From JAUVZL01 sp965603515 (lineage in GTDB: Bacteria; Hydrothermota; Tepidihabitantia; SM23-42): a stretch of DNA of 64,000 bases. A program made the translations under genes and the position numbers. The stretch is taken from contig CBFDDH010000008.1 in assembly GCA_965603515.1 (NCBI GenBank), positions 1-64,000 of the forward strand, written 5' to 3'. Below are positions 1 through 8,783 of the stretch, piece by piece. The notes under the pieces are model-generated. The model saw nothing but the letters and a program-made list of their open reading frames with translations, was not told the origin of the DNA and made no database searches. Position 1 is the first letter of the stretch; the number at the start of each line of letters is the position of its first letter.

Positions 1-72
1 CCTTATTTGAAATAAAATGAAGCCCCTGTCCCTATACAAATCAAAAATAAAAAAGAGGTTCCCCTGGAAAAA

Positions 73-540
73 TTGTCCAAGCGCATAAAGATATCCCCCA
101 AAAACAGGAGCGGATTAGAGAGGCTTTTAAAGTGCCAGGTAAAGAGAGGATTGAAATTCTCCAAAAAAAGGGCAGCAATAATCGAACATTTTATTAAAGC
201 AGATAGGCATTATACAGTTGAACAACTTTATAACGAAATCAAGGAAGTAGTTCCAAACATAGGTTACTCCACAATCTATCGTACGCTTAAATTGCTTGTT
301 GATTGCGGTATGGCTCGCACCCACCACTTCGGCGAAACTGATGCAAGATTCGAGTTGGTTCATAAGGAACAGCATCATGATCACCTTGTTTGTGAAAAAT
401 GTGGCAGGATAATTGAGTTCACCAATAATGGCATAGAAAAATTACAGAATGCCGTTGCAAAAAAGCACAACTTTCTGGTAAAAAACCGCGAACTACAAAT
501 CTTTGGTGTTTGTAAACACTGCCAGCAGAGGAAACAATAG
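73..540 (+). CDS. fur: Fur-family metal-dependent transcriptional repressor
   Basis: A 155-residue winged-helix repressor of the Fur family. The DNA-binding half (residues 25-85) contains the recognition helix around GYSTIYRTLKLL. The dimerisation half carries the metal site HHDH (101-104), a CEKC pair (107-110) and a C-terminal CKHC pair (147-150), the usual structural zinc cysteines. Position 94 is Glu, as in Fur, whereas PerR proteins have Asp there. The start is TTG at 73, with GAGG about 14 bases upstream; an upstream start cannot be excluded. It lies 9 bases before feoA, so an iron-responsive role controlling the feo operon is likely. The founding promoter lies outside or at the edge of the window. 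Confidence 0.88.
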   Translation: MSKRIKISPKNRSGLERLLKCQVKRGLKFSKKRAAIIEHFIKADRHYTVEQLYNEIKEVVPNIGYSTIYRTLKLLVDCGMARTHHFGETDARFELVHKEQHHDHLVCEKCGRIIEFTNNGIEKLQNAVAKKHNFLVKNRELQIFGVCKHCQQRKQ

Positions 541-549
541 AGGTATACA

Positions 550-783
550 ATGATAACAATTGACTTATCTCAGATGAGAGCCGGTCAAACTGGCAAGATC
601 ATGAGTTTTGATGGAGGTCGAGGCTTAGTAAAAAGGCTTGAATCTATGGGTATCAGATGTGGTGTTCAAATAACCAAAGTCAGTGGTCAAATCATGCGTG
701 GTCCGATAATTGTTAGAGTCGGCAATACACAGGTAGCAATAGGTTTCGGCATGGCACGTAAAATCATTGTTAGGATTGATTGA
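550..783 (+). CDS. feoA: FeoA, small SH3-like partner of the ferrous iron transporter
   Basis: A 77-residue cytosolic beta-rich protein typical of FeoA. It has the hydrophobic start MITIDLSQM, the GxxxRLESMGIRCG segment and a C-terminal VAIGFGMARKIIV strand as in other FeoA proteins. FeoA is thought to bind or regulate FeoB during Fe(II) uptake. GAGGT stands just upstream of the ATG. The gene sits between fur and feoB and ends 1 base before the preferred feoB start, so translation is probably coupled. Confidence 0.92.
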   Translation: MITIDLSQMRAGQTGKIMSFDGGRGLVKRLESMGIRCGVQITKVSGQIMRGPIIVRVGNTQVAIGFGMARKIIVRID

Positions 784-784
784 C

Positions 785-2512
785 ATGCAAGTGAAGAGAA
801 TTCTCCTTGTGGGTAACCCAAATGTTGGCAAAAGTGTGATTTTTTCCCGCTTAACCGGCGTGAGCGTTATCGCCTCGAACTATCCAGGTACAACCGTCGA
901 ATTTTGCAGAGGCTGTGTAGGCTCCGGAGAAAATAAAATTGACGTCGTTGACGTTCCAGGGACTTATGGACTCGATCCTACATCCCCGGCTGAGAAAGTT
1001 GCGGTTGAAATGCTTGACAAAGCCATTGACGAAAAGAACAGCATTGCAATAAATGTTGTTGATGCAACAAATCTTGAAAGAAATTTGAACTTGACTCTGC
1101 AGCTGCTTAAGAAAAATATCCCGGTTATCATAGTACTCAATCTCTGGGATGAGGCAAAACACATCGGCATCTCAATCGAGGTGGAAAAACTTCAGAAGAT
1201 TCTTGGGGTTCCTGTCATCCCCACAGTTGCAATAACCGGTGAAGGCGTTAAAACTCTGGTTGATCGATTACAAAAGGCAAAAAAAGGAAAATACCAGTAC
1301 GAAAATGCTGAGCGCTGGCATGAAATCGGTAATATAATCGAGAAGGTTCAAGTAATTAAACACAAACATCATACTCTGACTGAACGTCTCTCTGACCTCA
1401 CTGTCCATCCCTGGACCGGCATCCCTATCGCCATAGGGGTAATGTACGTTGTCTTTACAATAATCAGGTTTATTGGCGAAGGATTAATCCGTTATTTATT
1501 CGAACCACTATTCGAAAAGCTCTGGTTACCAATAATGATGGCATTTTCACGTGTGCTGGGCAGTCAGGGCATAATTCATAATATCCTTATTGGCCAGCTT
1601 ATTGACGGAGAAATCGATTTTGGCCAATCATTCGGTTTACTCACTACCGGTTTGTTCGTTCCTATTGCCGCAGTTTTACCCTATATAGTCGCTTTTTATC
1701 TTGTCCTGAGTTTTCTCGAAGACTCAGGCTATCTCCCCAGACTTGCGGTACTACTCGACAAACTCATGCACTCAGTTGGTCTACATGGAATGGCAATCGT
1801 CCCCATGATGTTGGGCCTCGGGTGTAATGTACCTGGTGCGCTTGGAACAAGAGTCCTGGAATCAAAAAGAGAACGCTTTATTGCTGCTACACTCATGGCA
1901 ATTGCGATCCCATGTATGGCACAAATAGCAATGATATTTGGTCTGATAGGAAAATACGGGGCAAGAGGGCTATTCCCCGTTTTTGGCACATTATTTGTTG
2001 TTTGGTTTGTATTCGGTATATTGATGAACCTGGTAATGAAAGGTGAAAGTCCAGAAATATTCACAGAAATTCCGCCCTATCGTCTCCCCTATTTCGGTGC
2101 CCTTTTGAAAAAACTTTGGATGCGCACTAAATGGTTCTTAAAAGAAGCTATTCCTTTTGTTCTTTTAGGTGTCCTTGCTGTAAATCTTCTCCATTCGCTG
2201 GGGATTATTGAATTCTTTGGGAAAATAGCTGCACCGGTAATCACGAAGCTTATGGGTTTACCGCTCGAAGCAGTTGGCGCTCTGATAATCGGTTTTTTAA
2301 GAAAGGACCTGGCTGTTGGTATGCTTGCGCCGTTAGGACTTTCACTAAAACAACTCATTATTGCAAGTGTGGTTTTAACGATGTATTTCCCGTGTGTTGC
2401 TACATTTGCAATTCTTTTAAAAGAACTGGGAATTATCGACATGATAAAAGCAGCGGTTATAATGATCTTCTCAGCATTTCTCGTAGGCAGCATCCTCAAT
2501 TTATTACTATAG
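785..2512 (+). CDS. feoB: FeoB ferrous iron transporter
   Basis: A 575-residue membrane Fe(II) transporter with an N-terminal G domain. Visible are G1 GNPNVGKS (10-17), G3 DVPG (56-59) and G4 NLWD (119-122), followed by a helical spacer and a membrane domain with two Gate regions, the first containing GLGCNVPGALGTR. The length is at the short end for FeoB (often 650-770 residues); the C-terminal cytosolic tail is minimal. I prefer the ATG at 785, just after the feoA stop, over a TTG at 767 inside feoA, because MQVKRILLVGN is the usual beginning. Neighbours fur and feoA support Fe(II) import across the inner membrane. Confidence 0.95.
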   Translation: MQVKRILLVGNPNVGKSVIFSRLTGVSVIASNYPGTTVEFCRGCVGSGENKIDVVDVPGTYGLDPTSPAEKVAVEMLDKAIDEKNSIAINVVDATNLERNLNLTLQLLKKNIPVIIVLNLWDEAKHIGISIEVEKLQKILGVPVIPTVAITGEGVKTLVDRLQKAKKGKYQYENAERWHEIGNIIEKVQVIKHKHHTLTERLSDLTVHPWTGIPIAIGVMYVVFTIIRFIGEGLIRYLFEPLFEKLWLPIMMAFSRVLGSQGIIHNILIGQLIDGEIDFGQSFGLLTTGLFVPIAAVLPYIVAFYLVLSFLEDSGYLPRLAVLLDKLMHSVGLHGMAIVPMMLGLGCNVPGALGTRVLESKRERFIAATLMAIAIPCMAQIAMIFGLIGKYGARGLFPVFGTLFVVWFVFGILMNLVMKGESPEIFTEIPPYRLPYFGALLKKLWMRTKWFLKEAIPFVLLGVLAVNLLHSLGIIEFFGKIAAPVITKLMGLPLEAVGALIIGFLRKDLAVGMLAPLGLSLKQLIIASVVLTMYFPCVATFAILLKELGIIDMIKAAVIMIFSAFLVGSILNLLL

Positions 2513-2529
2513 CATTCAAGCATTTTGCC

Positions 2530-4260
2530 ATGGATGAAAAAAAGAATCCCTCACTAGCTAACAACCGCGAAGAAGAAATACTCGAAGAGTTCTCTGACGG
2601 TGTCTTTGCAATAGACAATGATTGGAGAATTATCAGTTTTTCCAAAGGTGCAGAACGAATAACCGGCTATCTTGCAGTTGACATCACTAGCAAAAACTTC
2701 AACGAAGTATTCAAGAGTAAACTTGACATTAGCAAATCACAGATAAGCGATGGTTTAAAGCATGGTCGATCACTAACCAATATCACATTTGAGATCAAGA
2801 ACGCTGAGAACAAATCCATTACCATTTCGATAAATGCAACACCGCTCAAAGACGTTAAAGGCAATAATATAGGATTAATAATAAACTTCCGTGACATCGA
2901 AGAGGTATATAAACTTCATGCAGATCTGTACACAGAGAATACCCGACTCATTTCCATACTCAATTCTATAACCGATGGAGTATTAACTATTGACAATGAA
3001 TGGTGCATAACGAGCTTTAATCCTGCTGCTGAAAGGATAACCGGTCATAAAGCAGAAGATGTCATGGGAAAACAATGCTATGATGTTATGCAAAGCGAAA
3101 CATGCAAAACCAATTGCCCTTTAAGAAAAACAATGGCAACAAAAATGCCTATTTACGATTATGAGATTGAAATCATCAATGCCCAAGGTAAAATTGTACC
3201 AATCAGTGTAAACACTGCTTTGTTAATAGATGAACAAGACAATATTATTGGTGGGGTTGAAACCTTCAGGGATCTCTCTATATTCAAAAAACTCACTGAG
3301 GAATTACATGAGAAATACAGCTACGAGAAGATCATTGGTAAAGATAAAAAAATGCAGAAGGTATACAATCTCTTAGAAACAATAAGTCCGATAAACACAA
3401 CTGTCTTGATTACCGGTGAGACAGGAACCGGTAAGGAACTGGTGGCGCGTGCAATTCACCATAATTCACCAAGAAAACACAAGCCATTTATTAAAATAGA
3501 TTGTTCAGCAATACCAGAGACATTAATAGAGAGTGAGCTTTTTGGCTATATGAAGGGCGCTTTTACGGATGCGCGTGGTGACAAACCGGGTAAATTTCAA
3601 CTTGCTGATAAAGGTACGATATTTCTCGATGAAATCAGTAATATCCCATTGTCTGTTCAAGCGAAATTACTCAGAATTATTGAAGAACGAACCTTCGAAC
3701 CTCTTGGTGGTGTAAAAACCATCAGGGTCGATGTCAGAATAATCACTGCGACAAATATCGATCTCCAAAAATCAATTGCCCAAGCAACCTTTCGTCAGGA
3801 CCTCTACTACCGCATAAATGTGGTACCTGTAACCTTACCACCACTACGGGCTCGATCTGGTGACATACCGCTGCTTGTAAATCATTTCATCACTGTTTTT
3901 AACGAGAAATTCGGTAAAGCTATTTCTCGGCTGTCTCAGGATGCAATGGACATCCTCATTGATTATCCCTGGCCAGGCAATGTTCGACAGCTCGAACATG
4001 CCATTGAACACGCATTTATTCACTGTACGAGCAGAACCATTCATGTTCATCACTTACCTGACGACATCAACCATAGCAACGGGGTTCTGAAACCTGCTCT
4101 TTTGAAAAATAAGACGCCATTATTAAAAATGGAACAAGATGTCATTGTTGAAACGCTACGTCAGAATAAAGGAAACCGTCGCAAGACTGCCGACACATTG
4201 GGCATTTCCCGGATCACACTCTGGCGCAAGATGAAAAAACATCAAATAACCAGTGAATAG
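2530..4260 (+). CDS. Sigma-54-dependent transcriptional activator with two PAS domains
   Basis: A 576-residue enhancer-binding protein. Order: PAS 1 (about 17-120), PAS 2 (about 133-250), AAA+ sigma-54 interaction domain (about 258-500) and a Fis-type HTH (about 535-576). Walker A GETGTGKE starts at residue 296, the sigma-54 contact loop is GAFTDA (343-348) instead of the canonical GAFTGA, and Walker B is GTIFLDE (362-368). PAS 2 has a cysteine trio C183, C192 and C196 that could bind a metal or cluster or act as a redox switch. The ATG at 2530 follows feoB by 17 bases; the reading frame continues upstream into feoB but that is not needed. No receiver domain is present. A perfect sigma-54 promoter at 27594 is a candidate target. 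Confidence 0.93.
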   Translation: MDEKKNPSLANNREEEILEEFSDGVFAIDNDWRIISFSKGAERITGYLAVDITSKNFNEVFKSKLDISKSQISDGLKHGRSLTNITFEIKNAENKSITISINATPLKDVKGNNIGLIINFRDIEEVYKLHADLYTENTRLISILNSITDGVLTIDNEWCITSFNPAAERITGHKAEDVMGKQCYDVMQSETCKTNCPLRKTMATKMPIYDYEIEIINAQGKIVPISVNTALLIDEQDNIIGGVETFRDLSIFKKLTEELHEKYSYEKIIGKDKKMQKVYNLLETISPINTTVLITGETGTGKELVARAIHHNSPRKHKPFIKIDCSAIPETLIESELFGYMKGAFTDARGDKPGKFQLADKGTIFLDEISNIPLSVQAKLLRIIEERTFEPLGGVKTIRVDVRIITATNIDLQKSIAQATFRQDLYYRINVVPVTLPPLRARSGDIPLLVNHFITVFNEKFGKAISRLSQDAMDILIDYPWPGNVRQLEHAIEHAFIHCTSRTIHVHHLPDDINHSNGVLKPALLKNKTPLLKMEQDVIVETLRQNKGNRRKTADTLGISRITLWRKMKKHQITSE

Positions 4261-4405
4261 GAAAAAACCGAATCAAATAGGCTACGCGGCAAAATCTATT
4301 GATCAAAAAATGGTATGGTCACTCGTTTTATTACTTACATCCTGGACTGTGTTAGAGTATATTTGGGCATGGCGGCTCATTCCAGGACCTTATTCGATAT
4401 CTTAA
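4253..4405 (+). CDS. Possible small membrane protein (50 aa)
   Basis: An open frame from GTG at 4253, overlapping the stop codon of the preceding regulator, to TAA at 4403-4405. It encodes a basic N-terminus and then one strongly hydrophobic, tryptophan-rich segment (WSLVLLLTSW, WAWRLIPG). An ATG at 4310 would give only the 31-residue membrane part. No clear ribosome binding site precedes either start. It is suggested mainly by the otherwise unused 150-base gap and by the transmembrane character; it could be chance. Confidence 0.33.
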   Translation: MNRKKPNQIGYAAKSIDQKMVWSLVLLLTSWTVLEYIWAWRLIPGPYSIS

Positions 4406-4411
4406 GAACTA

Positions 4412-5002
4412 ATGAAGAAACCTTACCTCGCATTGATCGCTTTCCTTATCCCCTATTCTCTATCAAGCCATCCACATGTGTTTATTGATTATACAGTGAA
4501 TTTCGTTTTTGATCAAAATGGACTTGCGGGTATTGAAACAGAATGGATCTTTGATGAAATGTATAGTAGTATGTTGATTCAGGACTATGATGTGAACAAA
4601 GATGGTAGATTCAGTAACAATGAAATAATAACAACCAAACAAGATGCATTTTCAAACCTTGAAAATTATAATTACTTCATTTATCTATCGATTAACAACG
4701 AAAATTTCATGGTTAAATCTGTTGAGAATTTCTCGGTGAATGTATATGATAACAAAGTTATCTATAGCTTCTTCATCCCCTGGGTCGTACCAGCAACCCT
4801 ATCGTACAAGAAAATTGAAATATGCATGTATGATGAAACATACTATGTGGATTTATTGCCGTTGGGCGACGACCCTGTTCGCTTCACTAACGAAGAATGT
4901 ATTGATTACAAAGTTAAGGTTTTTGAAGATACCAAAGAATCCCGAGATTATGGCGAAATCTATCCTTATTCAATCTATCTGGAATTCAGAAGAAAAGAAT
5001 GA
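4412..5002 (+). CDS. DUF1007 family periplasmic protein
   Basis: A 196-residue exported protein of the DUF1007 family. A short signal peptide (residues 1-19) is followed by the hallmark SHPHVFIDY motif and the FxFDxNGLAGIETEW region. An EF-hand-like loop, DVNKDGRFSNNE, sits near residue 60. DUF1007 proteins commonly accompany NicO/RcnA-type nickel or cobalt transporters and are thought to serve them as periplasmic or membrane-side partners. The stop overlaps the start of the next gene by ATGA, which supports a two-gene unit. Confidence 0.85.
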   Translation: MKKPYLALIAFLIPYSLSSHPHVFIDYTVNFVFDQNGLAGIETEWIFDEMYSSMLIQDYDVNKDGRFSNNEIITTKQDAFSNLENYNYFIYLSINNENFMVKSVENFSVNVYDNKVIYSFFIPWVVPATLSYKKIEICMYDETYYVDLLPLGDDPVRFTNEECIDYKVKVFEDTKESRDYGEIYPYSIYLEFRRKE

Positions 5003-5907
5003 AAAAATCCAGCATCATAATAATGATTCTCATAGCAGTTTTGGTTACCCAATCCGTTTTGTTTGCACAGGATAATCCATTTGTTTCCAAAAAACCACAC
5101 GAAAAAATCGAGAAAACTACACAATACCCGGGTTTCATCAACAAATTTCTGAAACACATATCTCTACTTCAACGTAGGCTTAATCAAAGAATTACCGATT
5201 TGTCTAAAGAATTAAAGGAAAAGAAATCCGCAAAGCCTATACTTATCATTCTCTTCATTGCATATATCTATGGTATGGTACATGCATTAGGACCTGGACA
5301 CGGTAAGTCTGTTACATTTTCGTACTTTTTATCCGAACGTGCTCAAGTGAAGAAGGGAATTATGGTTGGTACTTTAATCGGATTTCTCCATGCGATATCT
5401 GCACTGATCCTTGTGCTCGTCTTGTATTTTATCATTCAACAGTCTTTTTTACGACCGATCGAAGATTTAAGTAGAATAATTAAATTAATAAGTTACGGGT
5501 TGATTACGCTTATAGGTCTGTTTTTGTTGTCTAAGACGATCATTGGTCTCAGGAAAGAAAAACGTACTGAAAAGAGAATTAATGGTAGCACAGTAACTAC
5601 TAAGGGCATAATCCCCTTTGCTATTGCTGTTGGTATGATCCCCTGTACTGGTGCTGTGATTGTACTCTTGTTTTCAATTTCAATGGGCATTCTGGGAATT
5701 GGTATTATCAGTACCCTGTGCATGGCATTGGGAATGGCGACTACTATCTCTCTTGTCGGTGTGTCAACGATTCTGGCAAAAAAAGGGATAACAAAATCTA
5801 TTATCAATAGGCCAAAGGTGAATACGGTTCTGCAAACAACACTTTCTATAATTGGTGCATTGCTTATCACATTATTTGGAATTCTGCTGTTTACAAATAC
5901 GCTATAA
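4999..5907 (+). CDS. NicO-family nickel/cobalt transporter (RcnA-like)
   Basis: A 302-residue multi-pass membrane protein. The N-terminus has a signal/anchor helix, then a soluble stretch. The family signature MVHALGPGHGKS with two conserved histidines (about residues 92-99) lies at the start of the membrane domain, and a second conserved segment, IPCTGAVIVLLFSISMG, lies near 215. About six to seven helices are evident. NicO proteins move Ni2+ or Co2+, RcnA outward. It is translationally coupled to the DUF1007 gene. Metal choice and direction cannot be decided from sequence. Location next to feoAB and fur suggests a metal-homeostasis block. Confidence 0.86.
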   Translation: MKKSSIIIMILIAVLVTQSVLFAQDNPFVSKKPHEKIEKTTQYPGFINKFLKHISLLQRRLNQRITDLSKELKEKKSAKPILIILFIAYIYGMVHALGPGHGKSVTFSYFLSERAQVKKGIMVGTLIGFLHAISALILVLVLYFIIQQSFLRPIEDLSRIIKLISYGLITLIGLFLLSKTIIGLRKEKRTEKRINGSTVTTKGIIPFAIAVGMIPCTGAVIVLLFSISMGILGIGIISTLCMALGMATTISLVGVSTILAKKGITKSIINRPKVNTVLQTTLSIIGALLITLFGILLFTNTL

Positions 5908-6480
5908 GATAAATCGGCTAACTACAAGAGAGTAGGGCACCCCGGTGAAGATATGTAACGGTGTATGAGAGTGTCGGAGTGACGGAGAAGCCACAAACAC
6001 CTAAAATCCAAAATGCCTAAACCCCGTTAGATGTGTACTATCTAAACGTGGTAAATGCCTAAAGACAAGCAAATACCCAGATGATTAAAGAAACTAACGC
6101 TATTGATGATCTGAATTCCATCCCGCACTTTCAGCAAAAGTGCGTGGATCCCTTCCAGTCCGACATGCTTTGTGGCGGACTCCTTTCCATACTCTGCATC
6201 ACTTCCAATCCGTTAGGATTCAAAGATTCCAATAACTTAGGTACTTAATTACTCAATAACTGTCGCTGTATTAGGCGAAAAGACTGGATTCCCTGGTCCG
6301 TTGATCCCTTCGACATATAACCCAGGACTACAGCAAGTTAGAGGATGCCAGAGAATGACTCTACGAAACCGGATTTCCAGGTCGGGCGACTACAAAAACA
6401 CGTTAAGTATTAAAATTTTTGTAATTCTGGATGATTTTTTTCATCCTCGCCTATCGCAAACCGTTGCAATACTTGCTTAA
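5908..6480. repeat. Gene-free region rich in hairpins and dispersed repeat pieces
   Basis: No supportable gene in about 570 bases. It holds a perfect 8-base hairpin CGCACTTT/AAAGTGCG with loop CAGCA (6124-6144), a second hairpin with GTCCG/CGGAC arms (6158-6180), and AATCC/GGATT arms near 6209-6222. A roughly 50-base repeat (6011-6064) recurs inverted at 9401-9450. A 36-base repeat (6303-6338) recurs at 45180-45215 with three mismatches. A lone CCCCGTTAGA (6022-6031) matches the termini of two short inverted-repeat elements elsewhere in the window. Confidence 0.7.
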
Positions 6481-6488
6481 ATTAACTC

Positions 6489-6516
6489 TTGACAAATGCT
6501 GGTTTTTGATTATAAT
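6489..6516 (+). promoter_or_regulatory. sigma70-type promoter of nrdD
   Basis: TTGACA at 6489-6494 and TATAAT at 6511-6516, both perfect, with a 16-base spacer. The 5' leader to the nrdD start would be about 100 bases. Confidence 0.8.
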
Positions 6517-6540
6517 GATTACATATTTAAAATGATTACA
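6511..6540. promoter_or_regulatory. Two Fur/PerR-like boxes at the nrdD promoter
   Basis: AATGATTACA occurs twice, at 6514-6523 and 6531-6540. Read as 6-1-6 boxes, TATAAT-G-ATTACA (6511-6523) differs at one position, and TAAAAT-G-ATTACA (6528-6540) at two, from the palindrome TGTAAT-N-ATTACA, which is close to Fur/PerR operators. The first overlaps the -10, the second lies just downstream, so bound repressor would block transcription. The PerR-like gene two positions downstream is the obvious candidate. Confidence 0.55.
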
Positions 6541-6622
6541 AGAAATAGGGTATTAAAAAATGGCATGAATAAGCGGAAATTCTTTTCTGATTTATTGAAT
6601 ATATCAATAAAGGGAGGATGGT

Positions 6623-8710
6623 TTGTTCAAAAAGATTAAAAAAAGAGATGGTAGAATAGCAAAATTCGATGCACAAAAAATCACAGATGCGATAGCCAAA
6701 GCTGGTGCAGCTACTAATGAATTCGATACGGAAATAGCAGAAAAACTCACTCTCAAAGTTCTGAATTTGGCTCAGCAAGCTATTCCCCACAAAATACCAA
6801 CAGTTGAGGGCATTCAGGATACTGTTGAGGAAATTTTATTGTCTTCTCCTTACCGCAAGACTGCCAGGGTTTATATTATTTATCGAGATCAACATGCACG
6901 AATCAGAGATATCACTTCTAAGGCAAATGTTAACATAGTTGACCAGTATTTAGAACAAATTGACTGGCAGGTTAATGAGAATAGCAATATGACGTTCTCA
7001 TTACAGGGATTAAACAATTATATTTCTTCAGAGGTCAGCAAAGTATATTGGTTGAATAAAATCTATCCCGCCCAGATAAGAGAAGCTGACACCAACGGCG
7101 ATTTTCATATTCATGATTTGAATATCCTGTCTGTTTACTGCGTTGGATGGGATTTGTATGACCTCTTGACACAAGGATTCAAAGGCGTAACAGGAAAGGT
7201 GGAGAGTGCACCAGCCAAACATTTCAGAAGTGCATTAGGACAAGTAGTCAATTTCTTCTACACTCTACAGGGTGAAGCTGCTGGTGCTCAGGCATTCTCC
7301 AATTTTGATACACTCCTGTCGCCATTCATAAAATATGATAAACTGAATTATAAAGAAGTGAAACAAGCCCTACAGGAATTTATTTTCAATGTAAATGTAC
7401 CTACCAGGGTTGGTTTCCAGTCTCCATTCACTAACATTACATTGGATTTAACAGCTCCCAAATACTATACTGACCAGGGTGTTGTTATTGGAGGCAAAGT
7501 GCAAGTTGCAACCTATAAAGATTTCCAGAAAGAAATGAACACATTCAATAAAGCCCTTTTTGAAGTAATGATGGAAGGTGATGCTAAGGACAGAGTGTTT
7601 ACTTTTCCGATCCCCACTTATAATATCACCAAGGATTTTGACTGGGATAATCCTGACTTAAATGGATTATGGCAGATGACTGCCAAATATGGAGTACCTT
7701 ATTTCTCTAATTTCATAAACTCCGACATGAAACCAGAAGACACAAGGTCAATGTGCTGTCGTTTGAGAATAGACAATAGAGAACTAACAAAAAGAGGTGG
7801 TTCGCTTTTTGGTTCTAGCCCCTTAACCGGATCAATCGGTGTAGTTACGGTCAATATGCCAAGACTTGGGTATTTATCCAAAAATGAAAATGAGTTTATA
7901 GAAAGATTGAAAAAACTGATGACTATAGCGAAAGAAAGCTTAGAAATAAAAAGAAAAGTCCTTGAAAGTTTCACAGAGAAAGATCTCTATCCATATGCAA
8001 AATTCTATTTAAGAAATGTTAAAAAGCGTTTCAATGAATACTGGAAAAATCACTTTTCAACAATTGGATTGATTGGAATGAATGAGGCTTGTCTGAACCT
8101 ATTTGGAGAAAATATCGCTACGAAAGAATCACAAGCATTCACGTTAAGGATCTTAGATTTTATGAGGAACAAACTAATAGAATTCCAAAAGGAAACTGGC
8201 AATAATTACAATCTTGAAGCAACACCTGCTGAAGGCACAGCCTATCGGTTAGCAAAGCGCGACAAAACAAAATACCCCCAGATCATCTGTGCAAACGAAG
8301 AAGAATACAAAAGAGACGCTGAACCGTTCTACACAAATTCTACCCAATTGCCAGTAAATTTCACGGATGATATCTTTGAAGCCATTGAATTGCAAAATGA
8401 GATTCAAACCAAATACACAGGAGGAGTAGTGCTCCATGTCTTTGCCGGTGAAAGCGTTAACGACTATAATACAGCTAAGGTCTTAGTCCGCAAGATCTGC
8501 GAAAACTATCATTTACCCTATTTGACTTTTACACCTACTTTCAGTGTTTGCCCGAGTCATGGTTATTTATCAGGAGAGCATAGTAACTGTCCGAAATGTG
8601 GTTTGGAGTCTGAGATTTACTCACGTGTAGTAGGCTACCTCCGACCGGTAAAACAATGGAACGAAGGAAAGAAACAGGAGTTCGAATTAAGAAAAACGTT
8701 CAGGACATAA
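6623..8710 (+). CDS. nrdD: Anaerobic ribonucleoside-triphosphate reductase, large subunit
   Basis: A 695-residue class III ribonucleotide reductase that makes deoxynucleotides without oxygen. It opens with an ATP-cone (about 3-95; KRDGRIAKFD). Conserved active-site cysteine regions are seen at SVYCVGWDL and MCCRLRI. The C-terminus has the zinc cysteines CPSHGY...CPKC and the glycyl radical motif RVVGYL, with the radical glycine at 671. The start is TTG at 6623 behind a strong GGGAGG. The radical SAM activase NrdG, usually adjacent, is absent from the window, so activation must come from a gene elsewhere. A PerR-like gene follows by 73 bases. Confidence 0.96.
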   Translation: MFKKIKKRDGRIAKFDAQKITDAIAKAGAATNEFDTEIAEKLTLKVLNLAQQAIPHKIPTVEGIQDTVEEILLSSPYRKTARVYIIYRDQHARIRDITSKANVNIVDQYLEQIDWQVNENSNMTFSLQGLNNYISSEVSKVYWLNKIYPAQIREADTNGDFHIHDLNILSVYCVGWDLYDLLTQGFKGVTGKVESAPAKHFRSALGQVVNFFYTLQGEAAGAQAFSNFDTLLSPFIKYDKLNYKEVKQALQEFIFNVNVPTRVGFQSPFTNITLDLTAPKYYTDQGVVIGGKVQVATYKDFQKEMNTFNKALFEVMMEGDAKDRVFTFPIPTYNITKDFDWDNPDLNGLWQMTAKYGVPYFSNFINSDMKPEDTRSMCCRLRIDNRELTKRGGSLFGSSPLTGSIGVVTVNMPRLGYLSKNENEFIERLKKLMTIAKESLEIKRKVLESFTEKDLYPYAKFYLRNVKKRFNEYWKNHFSTIGLIGMNEACLNLFGENIATKESQAFTLRILDFMRNKLIEFQKETGNNYNLEATPAEGTAYRLAKRDKTKYPQIICANEEEYKRDAEPFYTNSTQLPVNFTDDIFEAIELQNEIQTKYTGGVVLHVFAGESVNDYNTAKVLVRKICENYHLPYLTFTPTFSVCPSHGYLSGEHSNCPKCGLESEIYSRVVGYLRPVKQWNEGKKQEFELRKTFRT

Positions 8711-8783
8711 ATTATGATTATTACTACATGTATACAATCTTTGTTCTTGCTCCAGTCATCAGGCTGATTATGCGGAGTTCATA

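Noticed and set aside
4260..4411. Nickel/cobalt riboswitch before the DUF1007-NicO genes
   Set aside because: No four-way-junction pattern of that riboswitch could be recognised.
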